Shown: piece by piece, positions 34,995 through 43,162 of the stretch
Layout: each line of letters begins with the position of its first letter
How positions within the stretch are numbered: position 1 is the stretch's first letter
Source of the DNA: Bradyrhizobium sp. ORS 285
GTDB taxonomy: Bacteria > Pseudomonadota > Alphaproteobacteria > Rhizobiales > Xanthobacteraceae
Assembly: GCF_900176205.1 (NCBI RefSeq)
Contig: NZ_LT859959.1
Coordinates: forward strand, 4,423,001-4,487,000
Reading direction: 5' to 3'
DNA: 64,000 nt
Program-made: the position numbers and the translations under genes
Notes under the pieces: generated by a model
Database searches by the model: none
What the model was told of the DNA's origin: nothing
Seen by the model: the letters and a program-made list of their open reading frames with translations, nothing else

Positions 34995-35792
34995 GTGACA
35001 AACCGCCCGACGATTCTCGTGTTCGACTCCGGCCTCGGCGGCCTCAGCGTGTTGCGCGAGGTGGTGCGCGCGCGTCCCGATGCGCATTACGTCTATGTCG
35101 CCGACGATGCGTTCTTTCCTTACGGCCATCACAGCGAAGCGGCGCTGATCGCCCGCGTGGTGCCGCTGATGGGCGAGTTGATCACAACGCACGAGCCGGA
35201 CCTGATCGTCATCGCCTGCAACACCGCCTCGGTGCAGACGCTGGCGCCGCTGCGGGCCGCCTACACGACCCCGTTCGTCGGCACCGTGCCGGCGATCAAG
35301 CCGGCCTGCGCGCAATCACAAACCAAACGCGTCTCCGTGCTCGGCACCAAGGCCACCGTGCAGCGCGAATACACTCACGCGCTCATCCGCGACTTCGCGC
35401 AGGGCTGCGCGGTCACGCTGGTCGGCTCGCCGGATCTGGCCTCGCTGGCCGAAACCGCGCTCAGCGGAACCGCCGTCAGCGACGACGCGATCGCGGCCGA
35501 GATCCTGCCTTGCTTCACCGGCGATGCCGATGACGTTGGCGCCCGCACCGACACGGTCGTGCTCGCCTGCACGCATTATCCGCTGCTGCTCGACCGGCTG
35601 CAGAGGCTCGCACCCTGGCCGGTCGCCTGGATCGATCCTGCGCCGGCGATCGCGCGCCGGGTCGTCGACCTGCTAGGTCCGCAGTCCGACCGCGTCGATC
35701 ACGGCGCCGCCAAGATGATCTTTACCTCGAACAAGCCGCATCAGCTCAGCCGCGCACTCACGCCGTTTTTCGGCGGCCGCGTGCCGGCCTGA
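34995..35792 (+). CDS. murI: Glutamate racemase
   Basis: Supplies D-glutamate for peptidoglycan. The 265-aa protein has FDSGLGGLSVLREV at the N-terminus and the two catalytic cysteines in VIACNTASV and VLACTHYPLLL. The start is a GTG at 34995 giving MTNRPTILVFDSG, the family's usual N-terminus. It is followed 12 bases later by an HpcH/HpaI aldolase gene. The only other peptidoglycan precursor gene in the window is the frameshifted ddlA. Confidence 0.93.
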   Translation: MTNRPTILVFDSGLGGLSVLREVVRARPDAHYVYVADDAFFPYGHHSEAALIARVVPLMGELITTHEPDLIVIACNTASVQTLAPLRAAYTTPFVGTVPAIKPACAQSQTKRVSVLGTKATVQREYTHALIRDFAQGCAVTLVGSPDLASLAETALSGTAVSDDAIAAEILPCFTGDADDVGARTDTVVLACTHYPLLLDRLQRLAPWPVAWIDPAPAIARRVVDLLGPQSDRVDHGAAKMIFTSNKPHQLSRALTPFFGGRVPA

Positions 35793-35804
35793 CGGAGACG
35801 TCCG

Positions 35805-36578
35805 ATGTCCGCGTCCCCCAAAGCCCTCAATCGCCTCAAGCAGGCCTGGCACGACAGGCGGCCGACCTTCGGCGCCATTGCCACGATCCCGAGCATCCAG
35901 ACCGTGCGCATCATGGCGCAATCGCTCGACTGGATCATCGTCGACCTCGAGCACGGGCCGATCGATCTCTCCACCGCGCATGCGATGATCACGGCGACCG
36001 CAGGCACGCCCTGCGTGCCGCTGGTGCGGATCGCCGCCAACGAGCCGCATCTGGCGAAAGCGCCGATGGATCTCGGCGCGCTCGGCATCAACTTTCCGAT
36101 GATCTCCAGCCGCAGCGAGGCTGAGAAGGCGGTGCGCAGCGTACGCTACCCGCCGCGCGGCGACCGTCTCTGGGGCCCGTTCCACGCGCCGTTCCACTGG
36201 AACGTCTCGATGGCCGAGTACATGGCCACCGCCGACGACGACATGATCTGCATGGTGACCATCGAGCATGTCGAGGCGGTCGAGCGCATCGACGAGATCA
36301 TGGCCACGCCCGGTATCGACATCGCGGTGATCGGCCCCGGCGACTTGGCCACCTCGATCAACAAGCGCGGCCAACTCGATGATCCCACGGTCAAATCGCT
36401 CATCGCCCGCGCCGAGGCCGGCATCCTCAAGTCAGGCGTGCCGATCGGCGGCGCGGCCCGCTCGGCCGAGCAGGCCAATGCGATGATCGAGCGCGGCTAC
36501 CTCGCGCTCGCGCTCGGCTTCGATTGGTCCTTGTTCCAGCGCGGGATTGCCGCCAGTTTTGAAGGGATCAAACGCTGA
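35805..36578 (+). CDS. HpcH/HpaI family class II aldolase
   Basis: A 257-aa TIM-barrel aldolase. DWIIVDLEHGPIDL holds the metal-proximal Glu/His region, FPMISSRSEAEKAV follows, and VTIEHVEAVERIDEI with AVIGPGDLATSI provide the phosphate-binding end. Family members cleave 4-hydroxy-2-oxo acids to pyruvate and an aldehyde, for example HpcH, GarL and YfaU. The exact substrate is not clear. It starts 12 bases after murI and is probably co-transcribed, with a secreted cupin gene following. Confidence 0.85.
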   Translation: MSASPKALNRLKQAWHDRRPTFGAIATIPSIQTVRIMAQSLDWIIVDLEHGPIDLSTAHAMITATAGTPCVPLVRIAANEPHLAKAPMDLGALGINFPMISSRSEAEKAVRSVRYPPRGDRLWGPFHAPFHWNVSMAEYMATADDDMICMVTIEHVEAVERIDEIMATPGIDIAVIGPGDLATSINKRGQLDDPTVKSLIARAEAGILKSGVPIGGAARSAEQANAMIERGYLALALGFDWSLFQRGIAASFEGIKR

Positions 36579-36639
36579 TCAGGCCGCGGATCTCAGCGCT
36601 TCACGTTCCGAACGAAAAACAACATTGGGGGAGAAGACC

Positions 36640-37026
36640 ATGGTGAAGAAGATGATTTTCGGTCTGTCGCTGGCCGTGCTCGGGCTCGGCGCGGCGCTGG
36701 CGCAGCAGCCGGCGATCAAGCGCACCTTGCTGAACAAGACCGATTTTCCGGACGGCCATACCATCGTGCAGGCACTCGCTGAGGTTCCCGCCGGCGGTGC
36801 TGCAGGCCGGCATACCCACCCCGGCGTGGAGACGGCCTACATCCTGGAAGGCGAGGCCGAGCTTATCGTCGAGGGCCAGCCCGACCGGCACCTGAAGCCT
36901 GGAGACTCGTTCCAGATCCCGGCCGGCGTCGTTCATGACGCCAAGGTTCATGGCGACAAGGGCCTGAAGGTGCTCGGCGTCTACGTGGTCGACAAGACCA
37001 AGCCGCTGGCCTCGCCGGCGCCCTAA
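36640..37026 (+). CDS. Exported cupin domain protein
   Basis: A 128-aa protein with a signal peptide (MVKKMIFGLSLAVLGLGAAL, cleavage after ALA) and a single cupin barrel. Metal ligands are seen in RHTHPGVETAYILEGE and PAGVVHDAKVHG. The ATG at 36640 has GGGGGAGAAG upstream and is preferred to earlier in-frame starts, which would bury the signal peptide. Periplasmic cupins of this type often have no known substrate. Confidence 0.8.
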   Translation: MVKKMIFGLSLAVLGLGAALAQQPAIKRTLLNKTDFPDGHTIVQALAEVPAGGAAGRHTHPGVETAYILEGEAELIVEGQPDRHLKPGDSFQIPAGVVHDAKVHGDKGLKVLGVYVVDKTKPLASPAP

Positions 37027-37156
37027 CGGCAAGACGAGGCTTTCACCGCGCGGCGACCCGGGGTAACAGGGCCGCCGGGCGGAGCGGTCCGGGTCTGACC
37101 GATAACGGCTGCATCAGACGGCCATCGACACCAATGTATGGGAGTACCGATTTCAG

Positions 37157-37981
37157 ATGCGCGGACAGACCAGGCCGATTTCGCTGCACCGCCGTCTGAT
37201 CATCGATCTGATGCACGCCTCGCGCGACGTGCCGTTCGTGTCGCTGGAGCGCACCCTCCAGCTCGGCCCACTGCTGGAGGCCCGCGCCGCGGCCGATCGC
37301 CCGCCCGGCTTCGCGGCGCTGTTCGTCAAGGCGTTCGCTCTGGTCGCTCGCGACGAGCCGGTGCTGCGCACGCTCTATGTCAAATGGCCGTGGCCCTGCT
37401 TCTACGAGCTGCCGCGCAGCGTCGCGACCGTGACCATCGCAAGGGTCGAACATGGCGAGGATTGCGTGCTGCCGCAGCGCGTGTCCGGGCCGGAGACCAT
37501 GACCCTGGCCGAGATCGACGCGGTGATCCGGCAGGGCAAGGAGGCGCCGGTCGAGGACGTCCCTATGTTCCGCAAGATCATGCGGGCGACCCGGTTACCC
37601 CTCCCGCTGCGGCGGTTCGCCTGGTGGGTCGGCCTCAGCTTCGGCCGGCAGCGCGCCAACTGGTTCGGCAATTTTTCGGTGACCAGCGTCGCCGCCTGCG
37701 GCGGCGGCCAGTTGCTCGCGTTGAGCCCAGGACCGTTCATCATCAATTACGACGTCATCAGGCCCGACCAGACCACCCGCCTTCTGATCCGGTGGGATCA
37801 CCGGGTGACCGACGGGGCCATGATCGCCAGGACCGCGATCCGGCTGCAGGAGGTGCTGAACGGGGAGATCGCGGCCGAACTGAGGGCCACCCCGGCTGTC
37901 GGACCGGGATTGGCGGAGGTCGACCGGGCGTGCGAGGGGAAACGGCCGAAAATCACCGCCATCGGGGAGCCGCAGGGGTGA
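37157..37981 (+). CDS. Stand-alone E2-type (2-oxo acid dehydrogenase) acyltransferase domain protein
   Basis: A 274-aa protein resembling the catalytic domain of dihydrolipoyl acyltransferases and chloramphenicol acetyltransferase. The signature IRWDHRVTDGAMIAR (about 214-228) contains the catalytic His and Asp of HRxxDG. It has no lipoyl or subunit-binding domain, so it is not part of a classical 2-oxo acid dehydrogenase. The N-terminal RPISLHRRLIIDLMHASRDVPF is typical of the group. Substrate unknown. It ends about 220 bases before rpsD. Confidence 0.75.
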   Translation: MRGQTRPISLHRRLIIDLMHASRDVPFVSLERTLQLGPLLEARAAADRPPGFAALFVKAFALVARDEPVLRTLYVKWPWPCFYELPRSVATVTIARVEHGEDCVLPQRVSGPETMTLAEIDAVIRQGKEAPVEDVPMFRKIMRATRLPLPLRRFAWWVGLSFGRQRANWFGNFSVTSVAACGGGQLLALSPGPFIINYDVIRPDQTTRLLIRWDHRVTDGAMIARTAIRLQEVLNGEIAAELRATPAVGPGLAEVDRACEGKRPKITAIGEPQG

Positions 37982-38008
37982 TTTCCCGGCAAAATCGGCG
38001 GTTAAGGT

Positions 38009-38037
38009 TTGACAAGTCAGCGGTTTCTCCCTTAAGA
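38009..38037 (+). promoter_or_regulatory. rpsD: Predicted rpsD promoter
   Basis: TTGACA (38009-38014) is separated by 17 bases from TTAAGA (38032-38037), a strong -35 with a moderate -10. The resulting leader of about 155 bases contains a GC-rich hairpin (CGGGCCGCTTTCGGCCCG) and ends in the AAGAGGA ribosome site of rpsD. The leader could mediate S4 autoregulation, but no known alphaproteobacterial motif was recognised. Confidence 0.6.
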
Positions 38038-38199
38038 ACCGCCCTGCTCGCGGGCCGCTTTCGGCCCGCGTTGCGTTTCGCGACCCGTGGCTTTGTCCCC
38101 TCACGCTTTGGGGATCGGCCTGTCGGTGGACCGGGCTTCCCGGACACACAGGAGGGCGCGTTTCCTCAAACCCGAACGAAAGATTTTTAAGAGGACGCG

Positions 38200-38817
38200 A
38201 TGACTAAGCGCAGTGAGGCGAAGTACAAGATCGATCGCCGCATGGGCCAGAACATTTGGGGCCGCCCGAAGAGCCCCGTCAACCGCCGCGAATACGGCCC
38301 CGGCCAGCACGGCCAGCGCCGCAAGGGCAAGCTCTCCGACTTCGGCGTGCAGCTGCGCGCCAAGCAGAAGCTGAAGGGCTACTACGCCAACATCTCCGAG
38401 CGCCAGTTCCACGGCATCTATGTCGAGGCCGGCCGTCTCAAGGGCGACACCGGCGAGAACCTGATCGGCATTCTCGAGCGCCGTCTCGACACCGTGGTGT
38501 TCCGCGCCAAGTTCGTCTCGACGATGTTCGCCGCACGCCAGTTCATCAACCACGGCCACATCAAGGTGAACGGCCGCAAGGTCAACATCGCGAGCTACCA
38601 GGTCAAGCCGGGCGACGTGATCGAGGTCAAGGAAGCCTCGAAGCAGCTCGCCGTGGTGCTCGAAGCCAGCCAGCTCGCCGAGCGTGACGTGCCGGACTAC
38701 ATCGAGGTCGATCACTCCAAGATGACCGCGAAGTTCATCCGCATCCCCGCGCTGTCGGACGTGCCGTTCGCGGTGCAGATGGAGCCGCATCTGATCGTCG
38801 AGTTCTACTCGCGCTGA
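38200..38817 (+). CDS. rpsD: 30S ribosomal protein S4
   Basis: Primary 16S rRNA binding protein, 205 aa. It has the S4 N-terminal domain ([20 protein letters not shown]) and the S4 RNA-binding domain ([27 protein letters not shown]-like [16 protein letters not shown]). Full length and typical of alphaproteobacteria. The gene is monocistronic, outside the main ribosomal operons, with its own promoter and a rho-independent terminator at 38857-38890. Confidence 0.97.
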   Translation: MTKRSEAKYKIDRRMGQNIWGRPKSPVNRREYGPGQHGQRRKGKLSDFGVQLRAKQKLKGYYANISERQFHGIYVEAGRLKGDTGENLIGILERRLDTVVFRAKFVSTMFAARQFINHGHIKVNGRKVNIASYQVKPGDVIEVKEASKQLAVVLEASQLAERDVPDYIEVDHSKMTAKFIRIPALSDVPFAVQMEPHLIVEFYSR

Positions 38818-38856
38818 TCTTGACGGAGCGCCGCTCCGGCCACATCTGATAATCAG

Positions 38857-38890
38857 AAGGCCCTGGCATGCGCCGGGGCCTTTGTTTTTT
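38857..38890 (+). terminator. Rho-independent terminator of rpsD
   Basis: An AAGGCCCTGGC / GCCGGGGCCTT hairpin with loop ATGC is followed by TTTGTTTTTT. It lies 40 bases after the rpsD stop and is the clearest intrinsic terminator in the window. Confidence 0.88.
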
Positions 38891-39016
38891 GGATTTTCGG
38901 ATCATGCGAACCGATTCCCGAATGCCACACTTGCCTCGAATTCGCCCCAGCTGGGCTGACAGCGTGTCGATCCCGTGATTCACTGTCCGCAGTTGTAAAG
39001 TAGCGGGGCGTTCGCC

Positions 39017-39559
39017 ATGGAGTTCAACAGGCGCAATATCATCTTCGGTGCGTTGCCGACCGATGCGGTCGGTGCCCCGCCTCTGCCGCCATTGCGGCCG
39101 CCGCCCCTCCACGCTTCTCCGTTACGCGCGCGTCCCTCGGGAATCCGCTACCGCTTCAATGACGGCCTGTATCCGTCGACCGTCTTCGACCTTCTCGAAC
39201 GCTCCTGCTGGCACGTCCAGTCCGACGCGACCGCCCATGTGATCCGCCATGTCGGAACCGGGCTCACCTTTGCCGACGCGCAACTTCGCTACGATCCGTT
39301 CGCGCTCGAACTTCTCCATTGTTTCGACAATTCTCCCGAACCCGCCGACGATTGGCAAACCACGCTGGTCGGCTGGGCCGCCGTGAACATGGGCTGGAAC
39401 ATCAAGCGGCAGCGGCCGGGGGCGTCGCTGGTTCTTTCGCCCTCGCGGCGCAGCCCGATGGAGTCCTGGGTGTTCGATTGCGCGGATGCGCCGCTTCTGG
39501 TGACCCGGCCGATCGATATCTCAAGGCCGCTGCGGCCGGATATCTGGCTCGCGGCGTGA
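39017..39559 (+). CDS. Unrecognised 180-aa protein
   Basis: Hypothetical protein. The first 45 residues are rich in Pro, Arg and Ala and probably disordered; the rest is a compact-looking mixed domain (RYRFNDGLYPSTVFDLLERS, FALELLHCFDN, WVFDCADAPLLV). No membrane helix or signal is seen. The DNA has the strand bias and codon use of neighbouring genes. It is not obviously in an operon; the threonine aldolase gene begins 78 bases later. No family or function can be named. Confidence 0.6.
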   Translation: MEFNRRNIIFGALPTDAVGAPPLPPLRPPPLHASPLRARPSGIRYRFNDGLYPSTVFDLLERSCWHVQSDATAHVIRHVGTGLTFADAQLRYDPFALELLHCFDNSPEPADDWQTTLVGWAAVNMGWNIKRQRPGASLVLSPSRRSPMESWVFDCADAPLLVTRPIDISRPLRPDIWLAA

Positions 39560-39636
39560 TCCGGACGGGGACGCGTTTTGCGAGAGCGGTGCGAGTTGGG
39601 TAAGGTCGTCAGGTGAAAGCCGAACGAGGACTGCCG

Positions 39637-40704
39637 ATGTATTACACCCCGCCCCCGCGCGATCCCAAGGCGCCGCCCGTGCGCGTCAATTTGTTGTCGG
39701 ATACGCAGACGCGCCCGACTCCCGCGATGCGCGAGGCGATGGCGCGGGCCGAGGTCGGCGACGAGCAGATCGGCGATGATCCGACCGTGCACGAGCTCAC
39801 CGCCCGCGTCGCCGCGCTCATGGGCAAGGAAGCCGCGGTGCTGATGCCGTCGGGCACGATGTGCAACGTCGCGGCGACCTTGGTGCACTGTCGCCCCGGC
39901 GACGAGATCCTGGCGCATGAGACCGCGCACATCATCTCGCGCGAGGGCGGCGCGCATGCCGCGCTCGGTGGTTTCCAGGTGACACAGCTCAAGGGGCTCG
40001 ACGGCCAGTTCACGCCGGAGACGTTCCGCGCCGCGCTGCATCCGCGTTCACGTTATCAGCCGCCGCAAACCGTGGTCAGCGTCGAGCAAACCGCCAATAT
40101 CGGCGGCGGCACGATCTGGAAGAAGGCTGCGCTCGATGAGATCGCTGAGATCGCCAAGGCGAATGGCATGGCGACGCATATGGACGGCGCGCGGCTGCTC
40201 AATGCCACCGTGGCGACCGGCATCTCGGCGGCCGAGATGACCGCCGGCTGGGATTCCGCCTGGATCGACTTTTCCAAGGGCCTGGGCGCACCGATCGGCG
40301 GCGTGCTTGCCGGCAGCGCCGCGTTCATCGACGAGGTCTGGCGCTGGAAGCAGCGGCTCGGCGGCGCGATGCGCCAGGCCGGCGTCGTCGCCGCCGCCTG
40401 CATCTACGCGCTCGATCATCACGTTGACCGTCTCGCCGAGGATCACGCCAATGCCCGCGCGCTGGCGCGCGGTCTGTCGCAGATCCAAGGCATCGAAGTG
40501 CAGGAGCCCGAGACCAATCTCGTGTTCTTCAAGCCCGACGGCGCCGGCGTCTCCGGCGACAAGATGGTGAGCGAGCTGCGCAAGCGCGGCGTGCTGCTCG
40601 CCATGATGGACGGCCGCATCCGCGCCTGCACGCATCTCGATGTGTCAGCCGCGATGATCGAGGAGACGATCGGCCACGTCAGGGAGATCGTCCGCGGCGC
40701 ATGA
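39637..40704 (+). CDS. ltaE: Low-specificity L-threonine aldolase (beta-eliminating lyase family)
   Basis: PLP enzyme that cleaves threonine or allo-threonine to glycine and acetaldehyde. The 355-aa protein has NLLSDTQTRPTPAMREAMA, a glycine-rich SGTMCN cofactor region, the HMDGARLLNA aspartate that binds the pyridine nitrogen, and the PLP lysine in DFSKGLGAPIGG. The ATG at 39637 follows CGAGGA; a GTG at 39613 would add eight residues. Its stop lies three bases before the stop of the convergent hydrolase gene. Confidence 0.88.
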   Translation: MYYTPPPRDPKAPPVRVNLLSDTQTRPTPAMREAMARAEVGDEQIGDDPTVHELTARVAALMGKEAAVLMPSGTMCNVAATLVHCRPGDEILAHETAHIISREGGAHAALGGFQVTQLKGLDGQFTPETFRAALHPRSRYQPPQTVVSVEQTANIGGGTIWKKAALDEIAEIAKANGMATHMDGARLLNATVATGISAAEMTAGWDSAWIDFSKGLGAPIGGVLAGSAAFIDEVWRWKQRLGGAMRQAGVVAAACIYALDHHVDRLAEDHANARALARGLSQIQGIEVQEPETNLVFFKPDGAGVSGDKMVSELRKRGVLLAMMDGRIRACTHLDVSAAMIEETIGHVREIVRGA

Positions 40705-40707
40705 GGA

Positions 40708-41961
40708 TCATGGCACGAGCGCCGAGTAGACCAGCTGCCGCATGTCGCTCGCGATGCGGCCGCGCTGTGCAGGCGCCTGCATCATGACGATCACGAAAAG
40801 GTCGTCGGCGGGATCGATGAAGAAGAACGTCCCGCCGACGCCATCCCAGCCATATTCGCCCGCTGGCAACGGCGGCTTCGCCGCGAGGCGCACGGAGAAG
40901 CCCAGACCGAAGCCGTGCTCGGCGCCAGGAAAATAGAGGTCGTCACGACGAATCCCCGCCCCCACGACATGGTCCCGCGTCATCAGCGCGACCGTCTCAG
41001 GCTTAAGGTAGCGGCGACCGTCCAGCGCGCCGCCGTTCAGCAGCATCTGCGCGAACCGCGCGTAGTCCGAGATGGTGCTGATCATGCCCGCCCCGCCCGA
41101 TTCCCAGTGCTTCGGACGGATCGGATCATCGAGGCCTGCGATCGGCCGATCGAACCAGTCGCGCGGCGACGGCTCGGCGACGCGGCCACGCTGGCCCTGG
41201 TCGGCGAGGAAGAACGCCGTCTCGCGCATGCCGAGCGGACCGAGCAGCCGCTCCTGCTCGAATTGATAAAGCTGAAGGCCGGACACGATTTCGATCACCC
41301 GGCCGAGCACGTCGGTCGAGTGGCCGTAGTCCCACAGCGTGCCCGGCTGCTCGGCAAGCGGCAGCCTGGCCAGGCGCTCGACGAAGATGGCGTTGTCGAT
41401 GTCACCATCGAAAAGGCGCGCCTTGGCGTACTGACGGCGAACCGCGGTCTCGCCATAGAAGCCGTAGGTGAGACCGGAGGTGTGGCGCAGCTGATCGAGG
41501 ATGGTGATCGGACGCACGAGCGGCGCGCCATCGACCTTCACATCCGCGAACGCCGGGATCAATTTCGACAAGGGATCATCGAGCCGCAGCCTGCCGTCAT
41601 CGACCAGCATCATCGCGGCCACCGACGTGATCGGCTTCGACATCGAATAGATGCGGAAGATCGCGTCCTCCGTCATCGGCGCGCGGGTGGCAGGATCGCG
41701 CAAGCCGAAGCTCTGCAGCAGGACCGGACTGCCGTGCTGCTGGACCAGGACGACGGCGCCAGGAATGTTGCCGGCGGCAACCTCGTGACGAAAATAGGCG
41801 GAGACCTGATCGAGGCGCAGCCGATCGAGATTGCGCCGGGAAGATATCCCTGCACGAGCCAGAGCAGGCCATATCGGCGCCGCGAGAAAGGCGCCGAGCA
41901 GCGTTCGTCGCGAAACCGGCCGATCCACGCTAGCTGCCCTGCTGCAGAGAGATCCCGTCAC
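40708..41961 (-). CDS. Serine beta-lactamase-fold hydrolase with Tat-like signal
   Basis: A 417-aa class C beta-lactamase or esterase-type protein. The active-site SxxK is SMSK (106-109), with the tyrosine motif in WDYGHSTDV and the third element in WDGVGGTF. The N-terminus SRRTLLGAFLAAPIWPALA looks like a Tat signal. A GTG at 41928 would place the twin arginines nearer the start; the GTG at 41961 sits two bases after the macrodomain stop. Most relatives are esterases or peptidases, so antibiotic resistance is not implied. Confidence 0.83.
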   Translation of the reverse strand: MTGSLCSRAASVDRPVSRRTLLGAFLAAPIWPALARAGISSRRNLDRLRLDQVSAYFRHEVAAGNIPGAVVLVQQHGSPVLLQSFGLRDPATRAPMTEDAIFRIYSMSKPITSVAAMMLVDDGRLRLDDPLSKLIPAFADVKVDGAPLVRPITILDQLRHTSGLTYGFYGETAVRRQYAKARLFDGDIDNAIFVERLARLPLAEQPGTLWDYGHSTDVLGRVIEIVSGLQLYQFEQERLLGPLGMRETAFFLADQGQRGRVAEPSPRDWFDRPIAGLDDPIRPKHWESGGAGMISTISDYARFAQMLLNGGALDGRRYLKPETVALMTRDHVVGAGIRRDDLYFPGAEHGFGLGFSVRLAAKPPLPAGEYGWDGVGGTFFFIDPADDLFVIVMMQAPAQRGRIASDMRQLVYSALVP

Positions 41962-41963
41962 AG

Positions 41964-42521
41964 CTACAGACCGGCTCGGCTTGCGATCGCCTCGCTGAGC
42001 GCGTGGTCGTGCAGCTCAGCGCTCTGGTCGGAGAAGCAGCAGAACACGATCTGCGACAGCGAGGTCTGCTCGCTGATGGCCGCGATGGAGGTCGCGACCG
42101 CAATGGACGCGGCGCGATCGGCGGGAAATCGAAAGATCCCGGTCGAGATCGCGGGAAAGGCGACGGAGTCCAAGAGATGCTTGTGGCACAGCTCGATCGA
42201 GCGCCGATAGCACGAGGCCAACAGCTCCGGCTCGCCGCGATCGCCGCCTTGCCAGACCGGGCCGACGGTGTGGATCACATGGCGCGCCGGCAGCCGGTAG
42301 CCCTTGGTGATCTTGGCCTCGCCGGTCTTGCAGCCATGGAGCATGCGGCACTCCATGACGAGGTCCGGACCGGCGGCGCGGTGGATGGCGCCATCGACGC
42401 CGCCACCGCCGAGCAAAGACGAGTTCGCGGCGTTGACGATGGCGTCAACGCCGAGCTTGGTGATGTCGGCGGTGACGACCTCGAAGCGGGTCGCGCCGAT
42501 GGTGCGGACCGGATAGCTCAG
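41964..42521 (-). CDS. Macrodomain protein (O-acetyl-ADP-ribose deacetylase type), possible CTG start
   Basis: A 185-aa macrodomain. It reads [20 protein letters not shown], then [18 protein letters not shown], the ADP-ribose binding loop of the YmdB/MacroD group, and later HTVGPVW and [10 protein letters not shown]. The frame has no ATG, GTG or TTG that keeps the conserved N-terminus. The only fitting codon is a CTG at 42521, which overlaps the grxD stop as CTGA. A TTG at 42416 would remove the essential Asn-rich segment. It should hydrolyse O-acetyl-ADP-ribose or remove ADP-ribose from protein. Confidence 0.8.
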   Translation of the reverse strand: MSYPVRTIGATRFEVVTADITKLGVDAIVNAANSSLLGGGGVDGAIHRAAGPDLVMECRMLHGCKTGEAKITKGYRLPARHVIHTVGPVWQGGDRGEPELLASCYRRSIELCHKHLLDSVAFPAISTGIFRFPADRAASIAVATSIAAISEQTSLSQIVFCCFSDQSAELHDHALSEAIASRAGL

Positions 42522-42856
42522 GCGGAAGCCGCCGTGCCGACCGGAATGCCCTTGTCGGTGAACAGCTGCTGCAGCTCGCCGCTCTGGAACATCTCACGCA
42601 CGATGTCGCAACCGCCGACGAACTCGCCCTTCACGTACAGCTGCGGAATCGTCGGCCAGTTGGAGAACGTCTTGATGCCGTTGCGCAGCTCGGCCGATTC
42701 CAGGACGTTAAGGCCCTTATAGCCGACGCCGACATGATCGAGGATCTGCACGACCTGCCCGGAAAATCCGCACTGCGGAAACTGCGGCGTCCCCTTCATG
42801 AACAGGACGACGTCGTTCGACTTCACTTCGTTGTCAATGAATTGCTCGATGCTCAT
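42518..42856 (-). CDS. grxD: Monothiol glutaredoxin (Grx4 family)
   Basis: A 112-aa CGFS-type glutaredoxin with the active Cys29 in [10 protein letters not shown] and the glutathione-binding WPTIPQLYV and GGCDIVREM. Such proteins carry and deliver [2Fe-2S] clusters and pair with BolA proteins. A bolA gene is in the same orientation 2.7 kb upstream. The ATG has AGGAAGCGAAG upstream. The downstream macrodomain gene overlaps its stop. Confidence 0.93.
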   Translation of the reverse strand: MSIEQFIDNEVKSNDVVLFMKGTPQFPQCGFSGQVVQILDHVGVGYKGLNVLESAELRNGIKTFSNWPTIPQLYVKGEFVGGCDIVREMFQSGELQQLFTDKGIPVGTAASA

Positions 42857-43162
42857 CTTCGCTTCCTCTAGGGCGCCTCAAGGAACGCCTGGGGCTCGGT
42901 GCCGCTCCGGTCGCTTCGGGCCCATTTTCGCCCGGGGACGACCGTCACTCCCGCTATATGTAGCGCAAACCGTTGGTCCGCCAAAGTAAAATGCCAAGGA
43001 TCGGCCCGCAAGGCAGGCCCTCGCGCGGGCCATGGGCTGATGACGGCAATATTATCGCCGGGGCGAGGGTTTCATCCCGTAACCAAGCCCCCATCTAGGA
43101 CGAACTGTCCGAAGGAACTTGTTCCGTCGAAAATCGTTCTCTCCATCCAAACGGAGACCCGC
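42857..43162. other. Divergent promoter region between grxD and egtB
   Basis: A 306-base region. An upstream extension of the egtB frame through it is not credible as coding. It contains a 12-base palindrome GGAACTTGTTCC (43114-43125) some 40 bases before the egtB start, and next to it a second dyad GGACGAACTGTCC. These could be operators, but no known regulator motif was recognised. Promoters for both genes should lie here. Confidence 0.5.

Noticed and set aside
34145..35001. Several 60-180 residue frames on both strands
   Set aside because: They lie in structured repeats, have no ribosome sites, and resemble known spurious repeat-derived translations.
40708..41961. Antibiotic-resistance beta-lactamase
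   Set aside because: Only the general serine hydrolase motifs are present; most relatives of this kind are esterases or peptidases.
43100..43140. Possible LexA (SOS) box upstream of egtB
   Set aside because: GTTC repeats are present but 11 bases apart; the alphaproteobacterial consensus is GTTC-N7-GTTC.
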